Positions 37,324-43,617 of a stretch of DNA of 43,617 bases are shown one piece after another. The stretch is from positions 1 to 43,617 of the IMG/VR virus record IMGVR_UViG_3300025646_000090. The stretch is one strand, 5' to 3'. The stretch comes from a virus. The notes beneath the pieces were generated by a model, which ran no database searches, was not told where the DNA came from, and saw only the letters and a list, made by a program, of their open reading frames with translations. Every line of letters begins with the position of its first letter. The first letter of the stretch is position 1. Both the position numbers and the translations under genes were made by a program.

Positions 37324-39633
37324 TCAGGCCTTGCCTTCTTGCTGATCCTGTTCGGCCTTAGCCAAGCAGGCAGCAGAGGTACAGGCTGCTTCAGTAGTCA
37401 GTTCATAGTCAGCCCGGTCGTACTTAGCCAGCACACCCAGGAAGCCAAGTTCCTCATCTTCAGGCAGACGCCAGGCTTCTACGGCAGCTTGCAGTTCTTC
37501 GTACTTCTCTTTAGAGATGGGTTCAAAAGGAAGACGCGGGAACGTAGCATTAGCATCAAAGCGAGCAAGAAGTGCCGCAGAGATATAACCTTTGCCCATA
37601 TGTTCATGGATCAATGTGCCCAGGGTTTCAATTTCATTCTCTCGGAATTCAATGGTTGCCGAGGTGTTGTGATCTGTGTAGAACGTCTGGACTTGATGAT
37701 ACAAGCCAAACTGGGCAGCTGCGGAGAGTTGACTTAGATCAAAGGTATCACACCCCGGAAGATTAGCCCAAGACACCTCAGTAGGAATCTCTGCCAGCAC
37801 TTCATGCACGCGGGGATCATCGATATCATCGAGCAGATTACCCTGTTCATCACGGGCGCTCTGAGCAGGAATAATATTGTAACCCCAATCCCGCAGGGCA
37901 GAAACCAGAGGATCTTGACGACCAAAGGTGATGCGTCGGATAAAGCGCTGGGCTTTCGGGGGATGCCAGCCACTGGAGGCCCCCGTCAGAAGGCTCTTGG
38001 TGCCCGCTGGTTGCACCGTAGTGATGCGGTTGGGCAGTCGGATACCGTGCTCGGTGCAATAGGCCTCTACGGCTTCATGAGCAGCCACTCGCCAGATATT
38101 CAGAAAACGAGCTTCTTGTGCCTCAAAATACACCCCTTGATCGGATTTTGGCCGATCTTCCATCATCCACTGTAGCCACTCGGCTCCAAAGGCATGAACA
38201 AAGAAGTCAAAGAGGCCCGTGAAGCTGACGCCCACAATAGGGTCAATGCTACGAGAATATTGGTAACGCTCGTAGATAAACTCGTGCTGCAACAGAGCAG
38301 CCACTTGAATACCCGCAGCTCGGAAGGCTTTAATTTGGGCTTCAGTGTCTTTGGGATCAATAGTGTTCAGATGGACTTCTGCCAGGTTGCAGTGGAAATC
38401 CCGACCCACAATTTCCCCGCAAGGATTAAGACCATAGCGGGTCATACGATGTTCAAGTTCGCGGTTGTCTAAAGTAATACCCTTAGACTTGGCCACATCT
38501 TTCAGATACAACAGCGCCTTCTGTCGGCCGCTCTCCTCATAAATACTAAGGAAACGATCGCGGGTCGGCTGGTTATCCAACAGATCTACGTTGGCACGGG
38601 CTACTGCTTCAGGTACATACTGAACAGCCCCTTCACCACTATAAAACTGTTTGCGCACAGATTCAATAACCTCTTCAAGAGGAGGTTTTTTGTGGTAGCA
38701 GATCGTATGGTTTGCCATACGAAGGGCTTCTTTCTCAGGGTCTACACGCCAGTTACCGTTTTCATCTTGACTATAAAGGCCTTCTTTAGCATGGATTGCC
38801 TCTACATCGGTCTGAGAGAATTGGCGCATCCCTGCGCTACGGCGAATATTACCTGCTACAACACAAGCGGCTGCTTCATCAATCAGCAGGCATGCTTCGA
38901 CACTAGTAAGTTTACGCCCATTTGCTTTAGTCAGGATGTTTGCGACCTTAACAAACATCTCCTGGAGTTTGATAGGATTTGCAGTACCCCCAAAACCTTT
39001 GAGTTTAGAACCACTAGGGCGGACGTTAGAGAGATCCAGCACTAGGCGCACAGTATCTTCAGGGAACTCTTGCTCACTGAAGGCTGCATTAATAATACCT
39101 TGATATGCGTCTACCCAGCCTTTTCGACTATCACCAACTTGCAGGATGGCATAATCTCCCTTGTCAATGACATTGGTGTAAGGATTACCTTCTTTTTCAC
39201 CGACAGGAATGATCTCAATGAACTCAATCTTATTCCGAAGCACAGGCAGTTTAGCCAGGCTATAGTCCTCCAGAACGGCGCCAGTACCAGAGCCCACCAT
39301 AGCCAGATCCATCAGCAGACCAAAGGCTTGAATATCAGAGATATCCGTAGAGGTGCAGTTATAGTAGCCGGAGAAGTTCTTTTGTTCTTGACTCCACGCA
39401 CTTCCTGCAACCCAGAAAGAACGTCCACTAGGGAATGTATGCTGGGCCAGTGCTTGCTCTTTAATGAGCTTGCTGTCTTTTTTATTCAGCTTACCTACCT
39501 TCGTGATATCGTTGACCGTCCGAAGCATAGCTTCTTTGAACGATTCGCGCTGACCATTGGACTTTCGGCGACTGTAGGTACGATAAAAAACAGGGTTTGC
39601 AGAAGGGGCAGTAGCCTTAAACTCAGAACTCAT
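37324..39633 (-). CDS. nrdJ: Class II (B12-dependent) monomeric ribonucleotide reductase, 769 aa
   Basis: Reduces ribonucleotides to deoxyribonucleotides with adenosylcobalamin. C93 (YYNCTS) and C405 in LNPCGEI are the substrate-level and radical Cys; the N-x-C-G-E motif is intact. HCNLAEVHLN follows. The C-terminal C751-x4-C756 pair (ACTSAACL) is the redox shuttle of monomeric class II enzymes. Length and layout match the monomeric reductase type, not NrdA. Glutaredoxin, encoded just upstream on the strand, may rereduce the pair. The motif CGGCACACTA lies 20 bases before the ATG. The + frames over it are shadows. Confidence 0.95.
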   Translation of the reverse strand: MSSEFKATAPSANPVFYRTYSRRKSNGQRESFKEAMLRTVNDITKVGKLNKKDSKLIKEQALAQHTFPSGRSFWVAGSAWSQEQKNFSGYYNCTSTDISDIQAFGLLMDLAMVGSGTGAVLEDYSLAKLPVLRNKIEFIEIIPVGEKEGNPYTNVIDKGDYAILQVGDSRKGWVDAYQGIINAAFSEQEFPEDTVRLVLDLSNVRPSGSKLKGFGGTANPIKLQEMFVKVANILTKANGRKLTSVEACLLIDEAAACVVAGNIRRSAGMRQFSQTDVEAIHAKEGLYSQDENGNWRVDPEKEALRMANHTICYHKKPPLEEVIESVRKQFYSGEGAVQYVPEAVARANVDLLDNQPTRDRFLSIYEESGRQKALLYLKDVAKSKGITLDNRELEHRMTRYGLNPCGEIVGRDFHCNLAEVHLNTIDPKDTEAQIKAFRAAGIQVAALLQHEFIYERYQYSRSIDPIVGVSFTGLFDFFVHAFGAEWLQWMMEDRPKSDQGVYFEAQEARFLNIWRVAAHEAVEAYCTEHGIRLPNRITTVQPAGTKSLLTGASSGWHPPKAQRFIRRITFGRQDPLVSALRDWGYNIIPAQSARDEQGNLLDDIDDPRVHEVLAEIPTEVSWANLPGCDTFDLSQLSAAAQFGLYHQVQTFYTDHNTSATIEFRENEIETLGTLIHEHMGKGYISAALLARFDANATFPRLPFEPISKEKYEELQAAVEAWRLPEDEELGFLGVLAKYDRADYELTTEAACTSAACLAKAEQDQQEGKA

Positions 39634-39653
39634 AAAAATTTTTCGGGTAAAAA

Positions 39654-39663
39654 TAGTGTGCCG
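39654..39663 (-). promoter_or_regulatory. Extended -10 phage promoter motif, - strand
   Basis: CGGCACACTA, 20 bases before the RNR ATG at 39633. It is a weaker match with exact spacing. Confidence 0.45.
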
Positions 39664-39733
39664 ATTAATTGTCTTTTGGGAGTACTATCATAGCCAGGAT
39701 TAACAGGATTAAAATAGTAGTACCCATATGCCT

Positions 39734-39880
39734 TCAGCGGCCCTGACCACGATAGGGTTTGCTGCTTTTAAAAGAACCTTTTTTGCGGTTGCTATTGCCT
39801 TGAGATTGTTGCTTACGACGACGACCGAAGATGTGACCGTCCCGATGCAGATTCTTTTTGTTGGTTTTGGAAGAGAACAT
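39734..39880 (-). CDS. Small highly basic protein, 48 aa
   Basis: An ATG that overlaps the stop of the 39882-side gene (TGATG) opens 48 codons: FSSKTNKKNLHRDGHIFGRR, then RKQQSQGNSNRKKGSFKSSK, ending PYRGQGR. It has about one third Lys/Arg, no acidic run and many Ser/Gln/Asn, so it is probably disordered and nucleic acid-binding. The + frame at 39728-39919 is its shadow. No family recognised. Confidence 0.6.
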   Translation of the reverse strand: MFSSKTNKKNLHRDGHIFGRRRKQQSQGNSNRKKGSFKSSKPYRGQGR

Positions 39881-40098
39881 CAGTCGAATGGTTTAAAGGG
39901 ATTGCGCTTGAGTCGGTAAGCTGTGTAAGCTTTGACTAGGTACATTCTAACTAGAGCTGGTAATAATTTTAAATACCTGAGACAAAATGTAATAATGTCA
40001 TCCAGGTAACCAATGGCTCTAAAGAAAGATTCAACATCTACAATGATCCACCCAAGACAAAAGCAGACGAAATAGGCAGCTATTATAGAGGTGGTCAT
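39880..40098 (-). CDS. Small membrane protein, 72 aa
   Basis: The N-terminal membrane segment (IIAAYFVCFCLGWIIVDVES, residues about 5-22) is followed by an amphipathic helical, Leu-rich domain (DIITFCLRYLKLLPALVRMY) and a basic end. It starts eight bases after the glutaredoxin stop and is coupled to the basic 48-residue gene. Function unknown; a phage inner-membrane protein of the nucleotide operon. Confidence 0.65.
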   Translation of the reverse strand: MTTSIIAAYFVCFCLGWIIVDVESFFRAIGYLDDIITFCLRYLKLLPALVRMYLVKAYTAYRLKRNPFKPFD

Positions 40099-40106
40099 AT
40101 TTCTAA

Positions 40107-40337
40107 TTAGCCAAGTTTACCTTCTCTGTAAAGATCGTACACTTCCTTACACCCCCCAATATACTTGGGTCCAAAGTAAACTTGAGGGAAAGTGTGCAAG
40201 TCTCCTGGCAGATCTTGAGCGTCTACACAGAAAACCTCAGTGTACGTAATCCTAAGGCGGTTAAATAATTGTTTAACCCTAGAACAGAATACACAATTTG
40301 GGATGGTGTAAACGCAGACGCTAGCAGGGTAGCTCAT
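40107..40337 (-). CDS. grx: Glutaredoxin, 76 aa
   Basis: A compact glutaredoxin. CVYTIPNCVFCSRVKQLF has the C15-V-F-C18 active site, TFPQVYFG the cis-Pro motif and IGGCKEVYDLY the GG turn. The CVFC centre differs from the CPYC consensus. It could supply electrons for the class II reductase encoded downstream. Its ATG overlaps the stop of the phosphoesterase gene. Confidence 0.9.
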   Translation of the reverse strand: MSYPASVCVYTIPNCVFCSRVKQLFNRLRITYTEVFCVDAQDLPGDLHTFPQVYFGPKYIGGCKEVYDLYREGKLG

Positions 40338-41608
40338 ACCAGTTTGACAACAGTGGCAGGGGTCTGGGGTTTGGTAGTGCTGCGGGCATCGTGGGCCTGC
40401 AACTCGTCAATAATAGCATAGCCAGGCACGTTGGTGGTGTCCTGCAGGTCCAGCTTGATGCCGTCCAGGCCCTGGGTGGTTACAATATGTAAATTTTGAG
40501 CAGCTTTAGAGGCAAAGTTAAGACCTTCACTACTATAGGCATTAGAGCCTGCAAGTGAAGCATTACGGCTAACAAAATCACCAATGAGGGTGCTGTGGAT
40601 GTGACCGCAGAGAATATGTGTTACCTGCTGGCCAGCTATGGCGCTGTGCTTACCGATTACAGCCTGGATGGTCTTCTGGTCGTGGGCAGCAATTTGATGC
40701 CCGTGGAGCACCAGGAATACCTCGGAGTGTATCTGGAATAAAGCCTCATTGCCCTGTAGGGCATGGCAGCGAATCCCTTCTTCAGGATTATGCACCAAGG
40801 AGGACAGCATCCAATAGATACTAGCATCGTAACTATCCGTTACTGCAGGGTCCCCCCAGGACAACTCCTGTTTAGCACGGCCTTCATTACCAGTAATACC
40901 AAAGGTATCTACATCAAAATCGGCCTGGAGGTCTTGGATAAGTTGCCGCAGGAGGTGAACGGCTAAAACTACTGCCCTAGCGCGGTTAGTAGCCATACTA
41001 AGGACTTCATCAATGCGACGATCGCTATTGATTAGGTCGCCCCCAAAGACCACTACAATGCGCTCACAATTGTGTGCCCTGGCGTACAATTTAGTTTTTT
41101 GGGCAAGCAATTGCAGACGCTTAGCGGCTACTTTAAAGTCATATTTATTAGACGGCAGATCAATTAACTCATTGAAATGCAGATCGCTAAGATGCAGGAC
41201 AGCAACTGGGGCTTCTGTGTCCCACTGTTCCCAGCTAGAATAATCAAGAGTTAATTCTGTTTTGTACTCCTCAAGCGTTGCTAATATTTCAAGCTGAAGG
41301 GTTTCAATTGCAGTACACGCCCTAGCATGATTACGCCATGCTTTGCGCTCAATTCGATTTGTATCTGCCTGTTGCTGGTGTTTGCGGGCTAGGGTAACAT
41401 TGCTGCTAACTAACTCTTCTTCGTCAATATACCCGGTGTCATTATTAATGTGTTCAATTTCTATCTTTACTAATTTACGCAGCCATTCTGTTTTAGGGAG
41501 GTGTGGGTGCTCCTCACGCAGCGCCTCGGCTACGGCTGTATAGCTATTGGTAAGTTCGTACAGCTCTTGGCACTGACTTTTGAGATGGCTTATCGCGGTG
41601 AAATTCAT
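40334..41608 (-). CDS. Calcineurin-like metallophosphoesterase, 424 aa
   Basis: The metal-binding motifs are in order: SDLHFN (D142, H144), VVFGGDLINSDRRID, GITGNEGRAK, LHGHQIA and ILCGHIHSTL. These match the calcineurin-like superfamily with two metal ions. The first 130 residues are helical and basic (IEHINND.., KAWRNHARACTAIETLQ), possibly a DNA-binding part. Phage members are often annotated as DNA phosphatase or SbcD-like nucleases, but the actual substrate is unknown. A TGATAGAATG extended -10 lies 20 bases before the ATG. Confidence 0.85.
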   Translation of the reverse strand: MNFTAISHLKSQCQELYELTNSYTAVAEALREEHPHLPKTEWLRKLVKIEIEHINNDTGYIDEEELVSSNVTLARKHQQQADTNRIERKAWRNHARACTAIETLQLEILATLEEYKTELTLDYSSWEQWDTEAPVAVLHLSDLHFNELIDLPSNKYDFKVAAKRLQLLAQKTKLYARAHNCERIVVVFGGDLINSDRRIDEVLSMATNRARAVVLAVHLLRQLIQDLQADFDVDTFGITGNEGRAKQELSWGDPAVTDSYDASIYWMLSSLVHNPEEGIRCHALQGNEALFQIHSEVFLVLHGHQIAAHDQKTIQAVIGKHSAIAGQQVTHILCGHIHSTLIGDFVSRNASLAGSNAYSSEGLNFASKAAQNLHIVTTQGLDGIKLDLQDTTNVPGYAIIDELQAHDARSTTKPQTPATVVKLV

Positions 41609-41628
41609 TGAAAGGTCAGTAACCCTAT

Positions 41629-41638
41629 CATTCTATCA
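41629..41638 (-). promoter_or_regulatory. Extended -10 promoter, - strand
   Basis: TGATAGAATG, 20 bases before the ATG at 41608. It overlaps the sigma gene stop codon. Confidence 0.5.
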
Positions 41639-42319
41639 ATCCTCTAGTTCCCATGTGCTAAAGTCTGGCTCAGGACAGTCGGTAATTTTTAATATTCTAT
41701 CCAAAGTTTTTACGGCATCTACTGGGTATTTATTAGTCTCAGATAGTAAGAAGCCTTGCAGTTTTTCTTGCTGTGTTTCTGTTAATTCTTTTAAAACACC
41801 TTCCGCTTGTTTGATATATTGCTGCGTCATATCGATGTCTGGAATTTCAATATCAATAGTTGGAGCCCCTTGCTCTTTTAGCTCTAAAGGGGGACCGCTG
41901 CAAGTTACTCTAGTTTCTAACCATTCACTAAGGTCTATACCTAAAGCTTCTGCAATAGCATAGTCAGAATGTCCTTTGTAAATTAACTTGCGACCTTTTA
42001 ACCAATTCTCGCGCATTTTATGGCTAAGGCGCAATAGATATGTCCTATCTCTGATGTAATGTAATATAGCACCTCTGGTGTAAGGTACTGCAATAGAGCT
42101 GAATTTCATAGATTGTCCCGTATGTTCATTAATTAGCTCTGGATCGTATTTGTACGCTGCTTGACACAAGCCTTCAAAGGCCACAGACTCTAGGGTTCTG
42201 TAATCTATTTCTGTACGTCGCTGGTAACGCCAAGCTTCCCGCCGTGCTAGGTTTAAATTATCAACTACGAGTTGTTGTTGCTCAGCATTAAGTTTAAATT
42301 TGGCTGCTGATCTTGCCAT
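41636..42319 (-). CDS. Phage sigma70-family factor lacking an evident region 4, 227 aa
   Basis: Residues 18-92 match sigma region 2: NLNLARREAWRYQRRTEIDY, LESVAFEGLCQAAYKYDP, MKFSSIAVPYTRGAILHYIR. Region 3-like helices follow (LSHKMRENWLKGRKLIYKGH, YAIAEALGIDL). The last 60 residues (VLKELTETQQEKLQGFLLSE) show only a hint of region 4 and no clear helix-turn-helix. Region 2 opens and reads the -10; region 4 normally reads the -35. The factor may drive the extended -10 promoters found across this window. Its own promoter-like TGGTAGAATG lies 28 bases before the ATG. Confidence 0.8.
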   Translation of the reverse strand: MARSAAKFKLNAEQQQLVVDNLNLARREAWRYQRRTEIDYRTLESVAFEGLCQAAYKYDPELINEHTGQSMKFSSIAVPYTRGAILHYIRDRTYLLRLSHKMRENWLKGRKLIYKGHSDYAIAEALGIDLSEWLETRVTCSGPPLELKEQGAPTIDIEIPDIDMTQQYIKQAEGVLKELTETQQEKLQGFLLSETNKYPVDAVKTLDRILKITDCPEPDFSTWELED

Positions 42320-42346
42320 TAAACAGTAATAAAGATCCCATAGTAA

Positions 42347-43617
42347 TCATTCTACCAAATACTGAGCTTTTTTGCTTAATATAGGCCGAGCTTGACGGCC
42401 CCATTCAACTGTAGTTAATTGAGGCGCTCGTTTCTGGCTACAGTAATTAATAGCCATCGATAGAGCGTCTACCATGTCATCATTTTTACTGGCAGGGAAT
42501 AAACTGAATTCATTAATAAATGATTCTAACCAAAGAGCCGATTGTGGTAGATATACATTCCCTGCCTCCACTGTAGGGATAATGCCAGAAGCCCTTGCGA
42601 CTTTGCTTTTACCGTGAGGATTGTAACCTATGATGCCAGGTATCTTTTTACGCATCATCTGGAATACGGCAAAACCACTAGCAGCTAATTCAATTAAGCA
42701 CCCGCTAGGTTTATATCGTTTGTATAAACGAGAAATCATAGTCATAGTCCCTACGATATCTAGTTTTTCTCGGACAATTTCCAATACATAGAAGCTGTTG
42801 CCGGCCTGGCCCACAACTGCCCCCACAACATAGTCGCTATGTTTGGATTCAGTGAAAGTACAGTCAACACTTACAATTAGGCGTTCAAAATCAGGTAGAT
42901 CATCATCCACTCCGTAATACTGCCACCAGGAGGGATCAAATAAGTTACCACCTTCAGGTGCTGGGCGCTGCTGGTACAGCGATGCAAAGTCCCGACTACC
43001 TACGGCTTCTCTGATGCGCACCAGGGCCTTTTCATCGTACCGCTGAGGGCATAGGGCTTGGCCTATCTCTTCGCGCCAGTCAGGTACCACATAGCAATGC
43101 TGTGGTAGTGGTGGTCGGTCCCCAGGATCTTCATAGATGGCAGGCAGATCGATGATCGTCCAGTTCTCACGGGCTTCTTCAGAAACATTCATCTCCTGCT
43201 CCAGAGAGCGCCCAATTAGGTCGTTTTCTGCCCACCTAGTTTGCAGCATCACAATTGCTCCAATTTCAGGCTCTAGACGGGTGTACAGCGCAGAGGTGTA
43301 CCAATCCCATAGTCGCTGATTGATTAGAGGGCTTTCAGCTTCTGTACGGTCTTTGGTGGTGTCATCCAGAATAAGTAAATGACCTGAACGGCCAGTAACT
43401 GTACCACCTGTACCTGTTGCCCAGCAACTACCACCTTGCTCTGTTTTCCATAGCGTAACAGCCTGAGCATAAGGATCCAGCTGACCCCCAGCTGATCGAA
43501 ACATCTCTCGGGCTTCTCGGTTAAAACTTTGAGCCAGTTCCGCAGAGTATGAGGTGATACCAATGTTGCGCTCTGGATGAGCTAATAGGTATGCTGCAGG
43601 GAATAATTTAGAACTTA
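42347..43617 (-). CDS. terL: Terminase large subunit, C-terminal 422 residues (5' end beyond the window)
   Basis: The frame is open to the right edge, so ATG 43504 is internal. The visible part begins SSKLFPAAYLLAHPERNIGI, the ATPase domain after Walker A. HLLILDDTTKDR is the Walker B region, and TRWAENDLIGRSLE the coupling region. The nuclease domain has VSVDCTFTESKHSDYVVGAV, LIELAASGFAVFQMM and a final NDDMVDALSMAINY, each with the expected acidic residue. It packages DNA into the prohead through the portal. The small subunit is not visible. The gene is next to the sigma factor and on the strand opposite the capsid gene. Confidence 0.95.
   Translation of the reverse strand, partial: SSKLFPAAYLLAHPERNIGITSYSAELAQSFNREAREMFRSAGGQLDPYAQAVTLWKTEQGGSCWATGTGGTVTGRSGHLLILDDTTKDRTEAESPLINQRLWDWYTSALYTRLEPEIGAIVMLQTRWAENDLIGRSLEQEMNVSEEARENWTIIDLPAIYEDPGDRPPLPQHCYVVPDWREEIGQALCPQRYDEKALVRIREAVGSRDFASLYQQRPAPEGGNLFDPSWWQYYGVDDDLPDFERLIVSVDCTFTESKHSDYVVGAVVGQAGNSFYVLEIVREKLDIVGTMTMISRLYKRYKPSGCLIELAASGFAVFQMMRKKIPGIIGYNPHGKSKVARASGIIPTVEAGNVYLPQSALWLESFINEFSLFPASKNDDMVDALSMAINYCSQKRAPQLTTVEWGRQARPILSKKAQYLVE
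42348..42357 (-). promoter_or_regulatory. Extended -10 promoter of the sigma gene, - strand
   Basis: TGGTAGAATG, 28 bases before the ATG at 42319. It overlaps the terminase stop codon. Confidence 0.5.

Noticed and set aside
37288-37737. 149-residue + strand frame at the reductase end
   Set aside because: Shadow of the RNR coding sequence; the orphan motif at 36716 is over 500 bases away.
39070-39693. 207-residue + strand frame over the reductase gene
   Set aside because: The - strand frame encodes a complete class II reductase with all catalytic Cys; the + frame is a shadow without a promoter.
1-43617. Window as a complete circular genome
   Set aside because: Joining the ends puts a TGA in the terminase frame three codons from the edge, and essential genes such as the terminase N-terminus are missing.
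1-43617. CRISPR arrays, tRNA genes, integrase, repressor or attachment sites
   Set aside because: No regularly spaced direct repeats, no cloverleaf-like sequence and no recombinase or repressor motif were seen by eye.

Overview
This window is a segment of a tailed, siphovirus-like cyanophage genome. The cyanobacterial host is indicated by psbA (photosystem II D1), by an hli gene (high-light-inducible, chlorophyll-binding) and by a B12-dependent class II ribonucleotide reductase. A long tape measure, a lambda-G/GT-type frameshifted tail chaperone pair, a tail tube protein and no visible contractile sheath point to a long non-contractile tail. No integrase, repressor, tRNA or CRISPR was seen. 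The terminase large subunit runs off the right edge, and helicase and primase are absent, so the genome is incomplete here. The host is probably Synechococcus-like rather than a very AT-rich Prochlorococcus, judged only from the C/G-ending codons of the most expressed genes.

Layout. Positions 1-3050 hold small, often basic, phage proteins on the + strand, interrupted by an antisense glycosidase-like gene (1546-2442). Positions 3093-9919 hold the neck, tail chaperone (with -1 frameshift), tail tube and tape measure, with an antisense HNH endonuclease at 5279-5698. Positions 9952-19491 hold the tail tip and a fibre module that includes a 503-residue protein with about 45 cysteines. Positions 19531-21343 hold scaffold and major capsid protein, unusually placed after the tail. 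Positions 21430-28765 hold another fibre, psbA, hli, an abundant-looking small protein, a membrane protein, a collagen-like fibre and a two-domain lysin. From 28789 to the right edge almost everything is on the - strand: small membrane and zinc proteins, two exported wall-active proteins, family A DNA polymerase, portal, dCTP deaminase, class II RNR, glutaredoxin, metallophosphoesterase, a sigma factor and the terminase.

Regulation. The most striking feature is a short motif, roughly WGGTANNCTA (for example TGGTATACTA), which I find about 38 times. It is always in the direction of the next gene and mostly 19-24 bases before its start codon. It reads as an extended -10 promoter with no visible -35 partner. 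The phage encodes a sigma-like protein (41636-42319) with clear region 2 but no recognisable region 4, which fits a -10-only promoter class. Most transcripts would have leaders of about 14 bases without a Shine-Dalgarno site. Four genes that look highly expressed (tail tube, capsid, psbA, the 24591 protein) instead have long leaders, most clearly structured at the capsid and psbA genes. Strong intrinsic terminators follow the tail tube, scaffold, capsid, psbA and 24591 genes. One classical sigma70 promoter (TTGACG-17-TATAAT) lies inside a terminator hairpin at 30938-30972.

How it fits together. The right part would make nucleotides and DNA (RNR, glutaredoxin, dCTP deaminase, polymerase) and supply the sigma factor. 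PsbA and Hli would maintain photosynthesis during infection. The + strand virion genes, with - strand portal and terminase, build the particle. The lysin, and possibly the secreted lysozyme-like and RlpA-like proteins, act on the cell wall.
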